The notes: generated by a model from the letters alone, not told the origin. Counted from the first letter of the stretch, positions 1-7,786 are shown. The stretch: 28,929 bases of DNA from Candidatus Margulisiibacteriota bacterium (GCA_031267055.1 JAIRZV010000135.1:1-28929), one strand, 5' to 3'. Numbers and translations: made by a program.

Positions 1-1
1 A

Positions 2-58
2 GCGCTGGAAAGAGCCAAAGAAAACAGCCGTCAGACTGTAATGCCTTACGACCTCTAG
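2..58 (+). CDS. C-terminal end of an unidentified protein (partial)
   Basis: An open frame enters from the left edge and reads ALERAKENSRQTVMPYDL before a TAG stop at 56-58. Only 18 residues are inside the window, too few to name a family. The hairpin with T-runs that starts about 20 bases after the stop suggests that a plus-strand transcript ends here, which supports this being a real gene end. It could still be a chance open frame. Confidence 0.45.
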   Translation, partial: ALERAKENSRQTVMPYDL

Positions 59-80
59 TTTCGTTTTTGGTGAAATTTGT

Positions 81-116
81 AAAAGGCCCGGTTTAAACCC
101 CGGGCTTTTGCTTTTT
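81..116. terminator. Bidirectional intrinsic terminator between convergent genes
   Basis: Arms AAAAGGCCCGG (81-91) and CCCGGGCTTTT (99-109) pair with one bulged base around a short TTTAAAC loop. T-rich tracts follow on both strands: TTTTGCTTTTTT on plus, CCTTTT on minus. The stop codon of the minus-strand acyltransferase gene (93-95) lies in the loop, so the hairpin serves the converging ends of that gene and the gene entering from the left. Confidence 0.7.
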
Positions 117-773
117 TACGGCATCCTCCGCTTTTTTCATTGCTTCATTTAAATCATTGACTATTTCTTCCTGCAAGGCTTTTTCTTGTGCGGGCGACAG
201 GTCCGGCGGGACTTCCAGCGGCTTGAGCACGCACAACGCGGCACGGGAGTCCCAGAGCGGCAGTTGATACTGATCCCAGCGTTTACGGAAAACAATTTTG
301 TGCGAATAAGCCGCGCCCACCGGGAAAATCACCGCGCGGGCTTTTTCGGCGATCTTGACCATGCCGGGTTTGGCCACACGCCGCGGTCCATTTGGTCCGT
401 CGAGCGCGATCACACCGCTGTGCCCGGCTTTGAGATGCTTGATAAAACCAACCGTGCCGCGCACAGTTTGGGGGTTTTGGTGATCGTCGGTTATGCGAAA
501 ATCCCTCATGCCGTAAGAATTGGCCATCGCCGCCAGCACATCGCCTTTGAGCGACGCTTCCATGAGCACGCCGGCCTCTCGGTGGCGGAACCAGTAAAAT
601 CCCACAAAAGTTATTTCATGCCAGCAGCAAAAAAGAATGCTCCGTCCGTCCCGCAAATATTTGGCGGTCAGCGCGTCCAATTCCGCGCAATCCAGCCGCA
701 AGGTCGGCGAAATCGAGCGGTACAGTCCGGTCAGACCGGTTTTCTTTAAAAATTGGCTCAATCTGACAAACAT
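93..773 (-). CDS. DUF374 / lysophospholipid acyltransferase family protein
   Basis: The 226-residue protein has the layout of the DUF374 branch of the LPLAT superfamily. It carries a histidine motif CCWHEITF near residues 48-55 and the hallmark block DGPNGPRRVAKPG near residues 124-136. These enzymes are thought to transfer acyl chains to lipid or lipopolysaccharide precursors at the inner membrane, but the substrate here cannot be told from sequence. The length is normal for DUF374. The ATG at 773-771 has no Shine-Dalgarno. A TACAAT box ends six bases before it, so the transcript is probably leaderless. The gene diverges from the NifA-like regulator gene, and the two promoters overlap, so their expression may be linked. 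Confidence 0.85.
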   Translation of the reverse strand: MFVRLSQFLKKTGLTGLYRSISPTLRLDCAELDALTAKYLRDGRSILFCCWHEITFVGFYWFRHREAGVLMEASLKGDVLAAMANSYGMRDFRITDDHQNPQTVRGTVGFIKHLKAGHSGVIALDGPNGPRRVAKPGMVKIAEKARAVIFPVGAAYSHKIVFRKRWDQYQLPLWDSRAALCVLKPLEVPPDLSPAQEKALQEEIVNDLNEAMKKAEDAVKKQKPGV

Positions 774-779
774 GACAAT

Positions 780-809
780 ATTGTAATACTTGTGTTACAT
801 TTTTGTAAA
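780..809 (-). promoter_or_regulatory. Promoter of the DUF374 gene (leaderless type)
   Basis: On the minus strand TTTACA (809-804) is followed after 18 bases by TACAAT (785-780), and the ATG starts six bases later. It overlaps the divergent promoter of the NifA-like gene, so the two polymerase sites cannot be occupied together. Confidence 0.55.
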
Positions 810-822
810 CTTGTGTTATAAT
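794..822 (+). promoter_or_regulatory. Promoter of the NifA-like gene with tandem repeat
   Basis: TATAAT (817-822) with an extended TGT just upstream and GTTACA (794-799) at 17-base spacing form a sigma-70-type promoter. The ATG at 831 is eight bases after the -10 box and no Shine-Dalgarno is present, so transcription probably starts at or very near the start codon. ACTTGTGTTA occurs at 788-797 and again at 809-818, exactly 21 bp apart. Each copy is preceded by TTGTAA, which looks like a two-site operator lying over both divergent promoters. Confidence 0.6.
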
Positions 823-830
823 TCCGCTCT

Positions 831-2372
831 ATGAAAGCTCCGGCTGTCAACCGCGAACTGGAAGAATTGAGTATTCTTTTTGAGTTGAGCCAAAAGATCA
901 ATATTTCCAACGACCTGCAGGATATTCTCAACACGATTCTGGACATTCTTTCGCGTAAAATGGGTATGACGCGCGGCACAGTTACCTTGCTCAAACCCTA
1001 CACTGACGATTTGGTTATCGAGGCGGCGCACGGCCTGTCCTATGACGCCAAACTGCGCGGACATTACAAGCTGGGTGAAGGCATCACCGGCAAAGTCGCC
1101 GCCAGCGGCAAGCCGATGGTCATTTCCAATATCAGCGCTGAGCCGCGTTTTTTGAATAAGACCAAAACCCGCAGCGAGCTGGACAAGAAAAATATTTCTT
1201 TTATTTGTGTGCCGATCAAAGTCGGCAAAGAAACGATCGGCGCTTTGAGCGTGGACAAACTTTTTCAAAAAGACATTTCGCTCGACGAGGATTTGCGTTT
1301 GTTGACGATCATCTCTTCGCTGCTCGGTCAGGCCGTGAAAATACACCGCGCCATCAACGAGGAACGCGACAAATTGCGCGCCGAAGCCGAGAAACTGCGT
1401 TCGCAACTGAGCGAAAAATTTAATTTCACCAATATTATTGGCAATAGCAGCCAGATGCATGACGTCTATGTGCAAATCCATCAGGCCAGCAAAGGCAACG
1501 CCTCGATACTTATTCGCGGCGAGTCCGGCACCGGCAAAGAGCTGGTCGCGCACGCCATTCATTACAATTCGATACGCTCCGCCAAGCCTTTTGTCAAAGT
1601 CAATTGCGCGGCTATCCCCGCAGAATTGATCGAGGCCGAGCTTTTTGGCCATGAAAAAGGCGCGTTCACTGGCGCCTATCAGCAGAAAAAAGGTAAATTT
1701 GAGCTGGCGCACGGTGGTACGATTTTTTTGGACGAAGTTGGCGATCTATCCATGCCGACACAGGTCAAATTATTGCGTGTACTTCAAGAAAAAGAGTTCG
1801 AAAGGGTTGGTGGAATAGAGACTATCAAGACCAATTTTCGCCTGATCTCCGCCACGAATAAAAATCTCGAAACTATGGTCAAGGACGGTGTTTTTCGCGA
1901 GGATTTGTATTACCGACTCGATGTTTTCAGTATTTTTCTCCCTCCCCTGCGCGACCGCCGCACGGATATTTTGCTGCTGGCCGAGCATTTTCTCAAAACT
2001 TACGCCGAGGAAAACAATAAAAAAATCAACCGTATTTCTACGCCGGCGATCGACATGATGATGACCTATCACTGGCCGGGCAATGTGCGCGAGCTGGAAA
2101 ACTGTGTCGAGCGCGCGGTTTTGGTTTGCGACGGTGAGACTATTCACGGGCATCATTTGCCGCCGTCCTTGCAGACCGGCACACAGCGCGAGCCAACCGA
2201 GGATATTTCTTTCGAGGAAAAAGTCGCCACTTATGAAAAAGACCTGATCATCGACGCGCTCAAAGCCACGCGCGGTAATATCAGCAAGACCGCAGAATTG
2301 CTACGCACGACCGTGCGTATCGTCGGCTACAAAATGAAACAATACGCGATAGATTACCGGACATACAGATAA
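831..2372 (+). CDS. NifA-type sigma-54-dependent transcriptional activator (GAF-AAA+-Fis)
   Basis: The 513-residue protein has an N-terminal GAF sensor domain (about residues 10-165). The sigma-54 AAA+ domain (about 196-430) has Walker A GESGTGKE near 230-237, the sigma-54 contact loop GAFTGA near 277-282 and Walker B FLDEVGDL. A C-terminal Fis-type helix-turn-helix includes TTVRIVGYKMKQYAID. The order and the GYKMKQY ending resemble NifA rather than NtrC, because there is no receiver domain. Such proteins use ATP to open sigma-54 promoters when the GAF domain senses its ligand. No nif gene and no sigma-54 promoter is visible here, so the regulon is unknown and I give no symbol. The start codon follows a TATAAT box by eight bases. 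Confidence 0.9.
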   Translation: MKAPAVNRELEELSILFELSQKINISNDLQDILNTILDILSRKMGMTRGTVTLLKPYTDDLVIEAAHGLSYDAKLRGHYKLGEGITGKVAASGKPMVISNISAEPRFLNKTKTRSELDKKNISFICVPIKVGKETIGALSVDKLFQKDISLDEDLRLLTIISSLLGQAVKIHRAINEERDKLRAEAEKLRSQLSEKFNFTNIIGNSSQMHDVYVQIHQASKGNASILIRGESGTGKELVAHAIHYNSIRSAKPFVKVNCAAIPAELIEAELFGHEKGAFTGAYQQKKGKFELAHGGTIFLDEVGDLSMPTQVKLLRVLQEKEFERVGGIETIKTNFRLISATNKNLETMVKDGVFREDLYYRLDVFSIFLPPLRDRRTDILLLAEHFLKTYAEENNKKINRISTPAIDMMMTYHWPGNVRELENCVERAVLVCDGETIHGHHLPPSLQTGTQREPTEDISFEEKVATYEKDLIIDALKATRGNISKTAELLRTTVRIVGYKMKQYAIDYRTYR

Positions 2373-2485
2373 AGGAGCGAATATTTTGCCGTAAGCGCGC
2401 TTTTGCTCGAACTTAACAAGTGAGTGAAGCGAACGAAGTTAAGTGAGAGACAACGGCGCGCGGCGGCAAAGATATTCGCTCCTTT
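2371..2485. repeat. Palindromic repeat element, copy 1
   Basis: Outer arms AAAGGAGCGAATAT (2371-2384) and ATATTCGCTCCTTT (2472-2485) pair perfectly. Inside them lie TTTGCCGTAAGCGCGC and GCGCGCGGCGGCAAAG, with one extra base on the right side where arm meets core. An inner pair ACTTAAC / GTTAAGT encloses a small variable loop. The core matches the copy at 7675-7786 nearly base for base, while the outer arms differ. The element occupies the whole gap between the convergent NifA-like and 935-residue protein genes, and a TTTGTTTT tract follows it, so it probably also acts as their terminator. Confidence 0.8.
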
Positions 2486-2488
2486 GTT

Positions 2489-5296
2489 TTAAAGATTTAT
2501 CCCAACCAGAGCGTTCACTTTAGATACTGACATTTCGATTGGCGTTTGGGGTTGGAGGGAGAATAAATGGTTGATCCGCGTAAAAACTTCCAAGCGGAGC
2601 GAAAGACCTTTGGCCACTTTCCGGTCCAGATAAAAAGTTGCCAAGAAGTTATCCCAAGAAATACTTTCCAGAAAACTGTGCTCATGGCCATAATTTTCCA
2701 GCTGCGGCCGCCACGCGACATCAAAACCCATATGCGAATCCGCAGGCAGCGGAATCCGGCTGGACAGGCTGGCTCCGACAAAAGGCAGCACAGGTAGCTG
2801 CAAAAGCAACGGCACAAACCATTTATCATCATCATCCGGCAGCAAAGACGTCAGGTCATAGGCATCCATCAGCCCGTACAAAGAATTGGACGACTCGCCG
2901 CCCAGACTCCATTTGCCGACAGCCCAAGTTATGTCTACATTGAGGCGCAAAAGTTGATGACCCAAAGATAGGCGAGAATTAAGAACATGCTCTGCGGAAT
3001 AATTCAAACCGAGGACGGATAGATCCGGAGCGGCATCAACAGGCTTGTAGGTATAACCATAACTGGCTCCAAACCACGGCGTTGAATAATCCAGGGCTGC
3101 TGAAATATAACCTCGCTGCGGATCGATCGCCATGGCCAGAGACAGCGTGTCTTGTTCTCCGTCAGACGAAATGTTCCCTAAGTCGAATTCCTGGTGATAT
3201 CTGTCCGGCCAGAAATCAAGGCCATGCTGTTTACGGTAAATATTCTGTCCAAAATCAAAATAAGCGTCGGCAAACTGATTGAACTGCCGGCCAAAATAAC
3301 CATCCGTATATTCGTTGACCCAGACCAGAAGATCCGCGTCAAAATCATCTTCCTCAAAATACGCAACCAATTCATTGTCAAAGCGGAAAGCAACCTTGTG
3401 CAAATAAGGGATCACAGCCGCCAGCGCTTGCCGATGCGGCAGGTGTTCCACGTATACATTTTGCAATAAAAATCCTCCTAGATCATCGACCGAACCGGCA
3501 TAAGTTATATTGTTTTCGGTCAGGACTTGCAAATAATCCTGCCAGGTTTCCGGCGCAGTTATATCATCCTGCGACAAAATCGGCAGCGGTTTAGCCAAAT
3601 CAATAACTCCGCGCACATTTTCAGCCGCAAATTCTATTTTTCGAGCGGTGTTGTTGTACTTAGCGCTAAAGCTGCTCAGATAAAATCCATAATCTCCATA
3701 GCGCGCCGCCAGTCCGGAAGCGGAGGTCTGCCAATCATTGGTCTGGCTGTTGTATATCACGTCATTTCGCCCCAGCGAAAAACCGATGTCATAAGCGCGC
3801 AAGCCAAGATTTTGCATACTTACAGACAAAGATTCCAGAGTGCGCTGAAAATTAAAAGCATCGAGATTAGCGTGAATATTTTCGCCATAACTGACTGCCA
3901 GCTTGGCAATATTAATCGCGCTGTTTTCCGCATAAGAAACTTCAGCGGCGCTCAGGGACACATTGTGCTTAGCGTAGGCGCCGGCCGCGCTGATGTTCTG
4001 CGCCAGCCCGTTCCACAAACCGCTGGACTTTTGCCCGTAACCCGACTCGAGACTGGTCGTCCATTTGAATTTGTCATATTGGCCACCAGCCAGCGCGCCG
4101 CGGACTGTAAATTCCTGATCATCCTGAGCGTTGTTTTCTATCCTGCCGGACAATTCAGACAGACTTGCCCAAGCCCAGTCGGTACGCAGTTCGACGTTTT
4201 GAAAGTAAAATTCCGTCGGGAAGCGCTGAAATGGCAGTTCATTGTTTCCCGGTAAAATAGGACCTGCGGACTGCAAATACCCACTCTCAATTGTCATAAG
4301 CGTATCCAGCCCAGTATTATGATTATTCTGGTAAGCAATTGTTAAAGCTGGAGTATTATCGGCCTTGGCAGGAAGATCTACTCTTGAGTTGTCAGCCGCG
4401 GCGAGGCCAAGATCACTGGCCAGGCCGGTTAGGGAATGCTCGGCTTTGTTCAGCTCAAAATTAACATTGTGCGCTGTGCCAGTTTGCTCGTCAGGATCGA
4501 TTTCGGCCTGTATTTCTGTGGTAGACATATTCCATTCCGCGCCAGTCTCTTCATGTGTGCCGCTGGCGGAAAAATTACGCGCGGAAACATTATGCGTATT
4601 TGACGGCAAATCGTCTGCCGCGGGCGGATTTGAATATTCAAATTCCTCTGCTTGGATCTCAACTTGATTGTGCGAAATTTTTCCGTTCAACCGCGAATTC
4701 CGGCTTTGTATAATGTTCGCGCCGTTTTCCGTTTGCGTTAATATCAAATTTTCAATATCGCCAGTCAAGATATTTTCTGATTCATCTAAAATTGCAATGG
4801 TTGTCTCTTTTAATTCCAGACCTGGCGCGCGGGCGTCATTGTGCACGATTATTTCAGCGATTTTGCCCTGCCCAGCCATCTCGCCAAGTCCGGCTTCTTT
4901 ATGAAAAAATTTAAAAACTTGATCGCTGGCCAGCGTATCGGTGATCTTTGTTATTTGTTCCGGATCCAATTTCGGCAAACGGACGATCAGGTCTTCCACA
5001 GAATTGGGCGGACTGCTCAATAAGCCATTCAGCGCGGCGGCATCCGCCGGATCTAAAGCGCCGTCGTTGACTAATTCATCCAGCTTGTCACTGGCCTCTT
5101 TTTTATCAATGTCGGATATTACAAATTCATACAGGTCTCGAAAAACACTGTCATAGAGGTCAGACAGTCTGTTGTTGAGCGGCTCTGCCTCAAGATCAAC
5201 TTCCGGCAAAGACAAATTGTTTGCAGAAACTCCCTCGCTGACAGGTGGCCTGTTGTTAAGAGGATCGTAATTTGGATCAGGTGACACCGAAACCAT
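2489..5296 (-). CDS. Large beta-rich protein, OstA/LptD-like style, no signal peptide
   Basis: I do not recognise a named family for this 935-residue protein. Residues 1-150 are acidic and helical, with a short repeated PLNNR motif. About residues 160-290 contain alternating strand patterns such as SARNFSASG and EIDPDEQTGTAHNVNFEL that resemble OstA/LptA-type beta-jellyroll repeats. The remaining residues show long amphipathic strands separated by polar turns (for example KWSLGGESSNSLYG) and end in VNALVGINL, like an outer-membrane barrel. There is no N-terminal hydrophobic segment, which is odd for an exported barrel. A very strong ribosome site GAGGTGATC (5306-5298) precedes the ATG at 5296-5294, so a missed upstream start is unlikely. 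The beta-rich C-terminus recalls that of the 1852-residue protein at 17137-22695. Confidence 0.75.
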   Translation of the reverse strand: MVSVSPDPNYDPLNNRPPVSEGVSANNLSLPEVDLEAEPLNNRLSDLYDSVFRDLYEFVISDIDKKEASDKLDELVNDGALDPADAAALNGLLSSPPNSVEDLIVRLPKLDPEQITKITDTLASDQVFKFFHKEAGLGEMAGQGKIAEIIVHNDARAPGLELKETTIAILDESENILTGDIENLILTQTENGANIIQSRNSRLNGKISHNQVEIQAEEFEYSNPPAADDLPSNTHNVSARNFSASGTHEETGAEWNMSTTEIQAEIDPDEQTGTAHNVNFELNKAEHSLTGLASDLGLAAADNSRVDLPAKADNTPALTIAYQNNHNTGLDTLMTIESGYLQSAGPILPGNNELPFQRFPTEFYFQNVELRTDWAWASLSELSGRIENNAQDDQEFTVRGALAGGQYDKFKWTTSLESGYGQKSSGLWNGLAQNISAAGAYAKHNVSLSAAEVSYAENSAINIAKLAVSYGENIHANLDAFNFQRTLESLSVSMQNLGLRAYDIGFSLGRNDVIYNSQTNDWQTSASGLAARYGDYGFYLSSFSAKYNNTARKIEFAAENVRGVIDLAKPLPILSQDDITAPETWQDYLQVLTENNITYAGSVDDLGGFLLQNVYVEHLPHRQALAAVIPYLHKVAFRFDNELVAYFEEDDFDADLLVWVNEYTDGYFGRQFNQFADAYFDFGQNIYRKQHGLDFWPDRYHQEFDLGNISSDGEQDTLSLAMAIDPQRGYISAALDYSTPWFGASYGYTYKPVDAAPDLSVLGLNYSAEHVLNSRLSLGHQLLRLNVDITWAVGKWSLGGESSNSLYGLMDAYDLTSLLPDDDDKWFVPLLLQLPVLPFVGASLSSRIPLPADSHMGFDVAWRPQLENYGHEHSFLESISWDNFLATFYLDRKVAKGLSLRLEVFTRINHLFSLQPQTPIEMSVSKVNALVGINL

Positions 5297-5421
5297 AGAT
5301 CACCTCTTCTATATAGATATCGCAAGCGGAAATTATTTGTTGCAACGCAAATTGCATTTGTCCCCCCTAGTAACAAAATTAAATCTTCAAGAGTATCGAT
5401 ACAACTCACGGCAGACTTGTA

Positions 5422-5460
5422 TTGACAAAACAGCTTAATACACTTATTATGTGTATTAAG
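5422..5460 (+). promoter_or_regulatory. Promoter and operator of the first VapBC pair
   Basis: TTGACA (5422-5427), a 17-base spacer and TATTAT (5445-5450) form a near-consensus promoter. A perfect palindrome CTTAATACAC-N7-GTGTATTAAG (5434-5443 and 5451-5460) has the -10 box in its centre. That is where an autorepressing VapB-VapC complex would be expected to bind. Confidence 0.75.
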
Positions 5461-5467
5461 GTGAAAA

Positions 5468-5692
5468 ATGAAAAACATTACCTTAGCTATCGACGAAGAA
5501 ACACTGACTTTAGGCCGAGAGTATGCCAAAAGGCACAATATGTCTTTTAACGCCCTAGTCCGAAAATCCGTAGAAAAAACAGTCAAAAAAACAGCCAAAG
5601 GCTGGCTGGTTGATCTGTTTCAAGAAATGGACAAGGATAATGTTTCTTCGCAGGGAAAAAAATGGACCAGAGCAGAATTATACCGTGGCTAA
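5468..5692 (+). CDS. VapB-type antitoxin (ribbon-helix-helix)
   Basis: This 74-residue protein begins MKNITLAIDEETLTLGREYA and continues with NMSFNALVRKSVEKT, the beta strand plus two helices of a ribbon-helix-helix DNA-binding domain (residues 3-40). The C-terminal tail, containing WLVDLFQEMDKDN, would bind and neutralise the toxin. It precedes a PIN-domain gene and overlaps it by eight bases. A strong promoter with a palindromic operator lies just upstream, consistent with autorepression. An AAGGTGA ribosome site sits four bases before the ATG. Confidence 0.8.
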   Translation: MKNITLAIDEETLTLGREYAKRHNMSFNALVRKSVEKTVKKTAKGWLVDLFQEMDKDNVSSQGKKWTRAELYRG

Positions 5693-6098
5693 AATTTTTA
5701 TAGACAGCAATATTCTGGTGTATGCGCTGGATAAATATCACAAAAAGAAACAGACGCTGGCCAGGCAGACGCTAAAAAATATTGTGGAAAACGACAACGC
5801 CGTAATATCAACACAGGTGCTGCAAGAGTTTTATACCGTCTGCACCAGAAAATTGCAGCTCGCTCCTTGGCGGGTAAAAGAATACGTGCATAATTACAGT
5901 GAAAATTTAGAAGTGGTACAAAACAGCCCGGAGCTGATCGAGCGGGGAATAGACATCAGCATAATTTCGCAAATATCTTTTTGGGACGCTCTGGTAATCG
6001 CCGCCGCGGAATACGCTAAATGCACCGAACTAATAACCGAAGATTTAAACGCCGGTCAAATAATAAACGGCCTAAAAATAAGAAATCCCTTTGCTTAA
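5685..6098 (+). CDS. VapC-type toxin, PIN-domain ribonuclease
   Basis: From the GTG at 5685 the protein has 137 residues and the usual PIN-domain layout. The likely metal-binding acidic residues are D7 (IFIDSNILV), E48 (VLQEFYTV), D101 (SFWDALVIAA) and D120 (ITEDLN). VapC toxins cleave RNA, often tRNA, when their antitoxin is degraded. The GTG is chosen because the PIN fold starts immediately after it and it overlaps the antitoxin stop by eight bases, which suggests translational coupling. An upstream ATG at 5610 would add 25 residues lacking PIN features. The stop codon overlaps that of the convergent ahcY gene, leaving no room for a terminator. Confidence 0.85.
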   Translation: MAKIFIDSNILVYALDKYHKKKQTLARQTLKNIVENDNAVISTQVLQEFYTVCTRKLQLAPWRVKEYVHNYSENLEVVQNSPELIERGIDISIISQISFWDALVIAAAEYAKCTELITEDLNAGQIINGLKIRNPFA

Positions 6099-7492
6099 TA
6101 CCGATAATGCTCCGCTTTGTACGGACCGTCGACCGGCACGCCGAGATAATCCGCCTGCTTCTTGGTCAACTTGGTCAACTTGACGCCGATCTTGGCCAAA
6201 TGCAGCCTGGCGACTTCTTCATCTAAAATTTTGGACAGGCGGTAGACACCGGGTTTGTAAACGTCTTTGTTTTGCCACAAGTCGAGCTGCGCCAGCGCCT
6301 GATTGGTGAAAGAATTTGACATGACAAAAGACGGATGGCCGGTCGCGCAGCCAAGATTGACCAAACGCCCCTCGGCCAGCAGGAAAATCGCATGGCCGTC
6401 CGGAAAAGTATACTGGTCTACCTGCGGCTTGATATTCAGTTTTTTAACATCCGGCGCGGTATTCAGCCGGTCAACCTGTATTTCATTGTCAAAATGGCCG
6501 ATATTACAAACAATGGCCTGATCTTTCATTTTTTGCATGTGTTCCAGCGTGAGAATATCCGTGTTGCCGGTGGTCGTCACGTATACATCGCCGAGTCCCA
6601 GCGTGTCCTCGACGGTCGCCACCTCGAAACCCTCCATCGCGGCCTGCAAAGCGCAGATCGGATCGATCTCGGTAACGATCACTCGCGCGCCAAAACCGTG
6701 CATAGACCGCGCACAGCCCTTGCCGACATCGCCGTAACCGCATACCACAGTCACTTTGCCGGCGATCATGACGTCAGTGGCACGCTTGATGCCGTCAGCC
6801 AGCGACTCGCGGCAACCGTAGAGGTTGTCAAATTTGGATTTAGTCACAGAATCGTTGACATTGATGGCCGGCACGAGCAAATGCCCCGCTTCCTGCATCT
6901 GATAGAGCCGGTGCACGCCGGTAGTCGTTTCCTCCGACACACCTTTCCATTCTTTGACCACATCATGCCAGCGCGTCTTGTTTTTTTCTGAACTTAACAG
7001 TTTTTTTATGATCTCTTCTTCATGGCTGTTTGACGGAGTTTTCACCCAATCCGAGCCGTTCTCCAGCTCGTAACCTTTGTGGATCAGCAAAGTCGCGTCA
7101 CCTCCGTCATCGACGATCAATTGCGGGCCCTGACCGTCCGGAAAAGCCAGCGCCTGACTAGTGCACCACCAGTAATCCTCTAAACTCTCGCCTTTCCAGG
7201 CGAAAACCGGTACGCCGCTCTGAGCAATAGCCGCGGCCGCGTGGTCCTGCGTGGAGAAAATGTTACAGCTGCACCAGCGCACTTCCGCACCGAGAGCGGT
7301 CAGCGTCTCGATCAGGACGGCAGTTTGTATGGTCATGTGCAGACTGCCCGTGATACGCACACCGCGCAACGGTTTTTCTTTGGCATATTTTTCGCGCATG
7401 GCCATCAGGCCGGGCATTTCTTTTTCGGCGATAGTTATTTCTTTCCTGCCCCACTCCGCCAAACTCAAATCCGCTACTTTATAGTCTGTCAT
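6095..7492 (-). CDS. ahcY: Adenosylhomocysteinase (S-adenosyl-L-homocysteine hydrolase)
   Basis: This 465-residue cytoplasmic enzyme reversibly splits S-adenosylhomocysteine into adenosine and homocysteine, removing the product that inhibits methyltransferases. Visible family signatures are GSLHMTIQTAVLIETL (49-64), the Lys/Asp active-site block VNDSVTKSKFDN (212-223), the NAD-binding loop GYGDVGKG (252-259) and the C-terminal KAEHYRY that closes the NAD site. It carries the roughly 40-residue insert (about 140-182) found in many bacterial forms. The ATG at 7492-7490 is chosen because AAAGGAGT lies seven bases upstream; an earlier start at 7528 would add 12 unconserved residues. A PfkB-type kinase gene lies upstream on the same strand, separated by a 300-bp cluster of palindromic repeats. 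Confidence 0.97.
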   Translation of the reverse strand: MTDYKVADLSLAEWGRKEITIAEKEMPGLMAMREKYAKEKPLRGVRITGSLHMTIQTAVLIETLTALGAEVRWCSCNIFSTQDHAAAAIAQSGVPVFAWKGESLEDYWWCTSQALAFPDGQGPQLIVDDGGDATLLIHKGYELENGSDWVKTPSNSHEEEIIKKLLSSEKNKTRWHDVVKEWKGVSEETTTGVHRLYQMQEAGHLLVPAINVNDSVTKSKFDNLYGCRESLADGIKRATDVMIAGKVTVVCGYGDVGKGCARSMHGFGARVIVTEIDPICALQAAMEGFEVATVEDTLGLGDVYVTTTGNTDILTLEHMQKMKDQAIVCNIGHFDNEIQVDRLNTAPDVKKLNIKPQVDQYTFPDGHAIFLLAEGRLVNLGCATGHPSFVMSNSFTNQALAQLDLWQNKDVYKPGVYRLSKILDEEVARLHLAKIGVKLTKLTKKQADYLGVPVDGPYKAEHYRY

Positions 7493-7521
7493 GTTTTTTA
7501 CTCCTTTTTGTACATTGTTAC

Positions 7522-7558
7522 GGCGCAATTAAATATCTTTACCTGCGTGCGTAATGGC
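7522..7558. repeat. Partial palindromic repeat element (half copy)
   Basis: GGCGCAATTAAATAT followed by CTTTACCTGCGTGCG resembles the inverted right end of the element at 7675-7786 and shares CTTTACCTGCG with the left arm at 7568-7649. No clean partner arm is found. It may be one half of an element later split or eroded, and it lies in the untranslated leader of ahcY. Confidence 0.5.
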
Positions 7559-7567
7559 TTCTATATA

Positions 7568-7649
7568 AGCGCGAGAAATACCTTTACCTGCGCGGCCACG
7601 GCATAGCACTGAAGGTTACGGCCGCTTCAGGCAAAGTATTTCTCGCGCT
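7568..7649. repeat. Palindromic repeat element, copy 3 (inverted)
   Basis: Arms AGCGCGAGAAATAC (7568-7581) and GTATTTCTCGCGCT (7636-7649) pair perfectly. The stem continues as CTTTACCTG (7582-7590) against CAGGCAAAG (7628-7636), with a single extra C on the left. Read on the minus strand, the core starts TTTGCCTGAAGCG, which matches TTTGCCGTAAGCG of copies 1 and 2. It is therefore the same family in opposite orientation, and the one-base asymmetry lies at the equivalent place. Confidence 0.7.
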
Positions 7650-7674
7650 ATGTATTTCCTATAACTATGCCATG

Positions 7675-7786
7675 GCGCAATAAATATTTTGCCGTAAGCG
7701 CGTCTGGTTCGAACTTAACAAGGCTGCAAAGTAGCCGACGTTAAGTGAGAAGCCACCACGCGCGGCGGCAAAGATATTTATTGCGC
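7675..7786. repeat. Palindromic repeat element, copy 2
   Basis: Outer arms GCGCAATAAATAT (7675-7687) and ATATTTATTGCGC (7774-7786) pair perfectly. The core then matches copy 1: TTTTGCCGTAAGCGCG, GAACTTAACAAG, GTTAAGTGAGA and CGCGCGGCGGCAAAGATAT in the same order and spacing. The inner variable part, GGCTGCAAAGTAGCC, forms its own small hairpin. It starts eight bases after the PfkB stop, so it may end that transcript or shape the ahcY leader. Confidence 0.8.

Noticed and set aside
816..1712. Long minus-strand open frame opposite the NifA-like gene
   Set aside because: It lies wholly antisense to a gene with clear family motifs, its translation resembles no family, and it has no ribosome site or promoter.
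831..2372. Evidence for nitrogen fixation from the NifA-like regulator
   Set aside because: NifA-like architecture occurs in regulators with other targets. No nif gene and no sigma-54 promoter motif is visible in the window.
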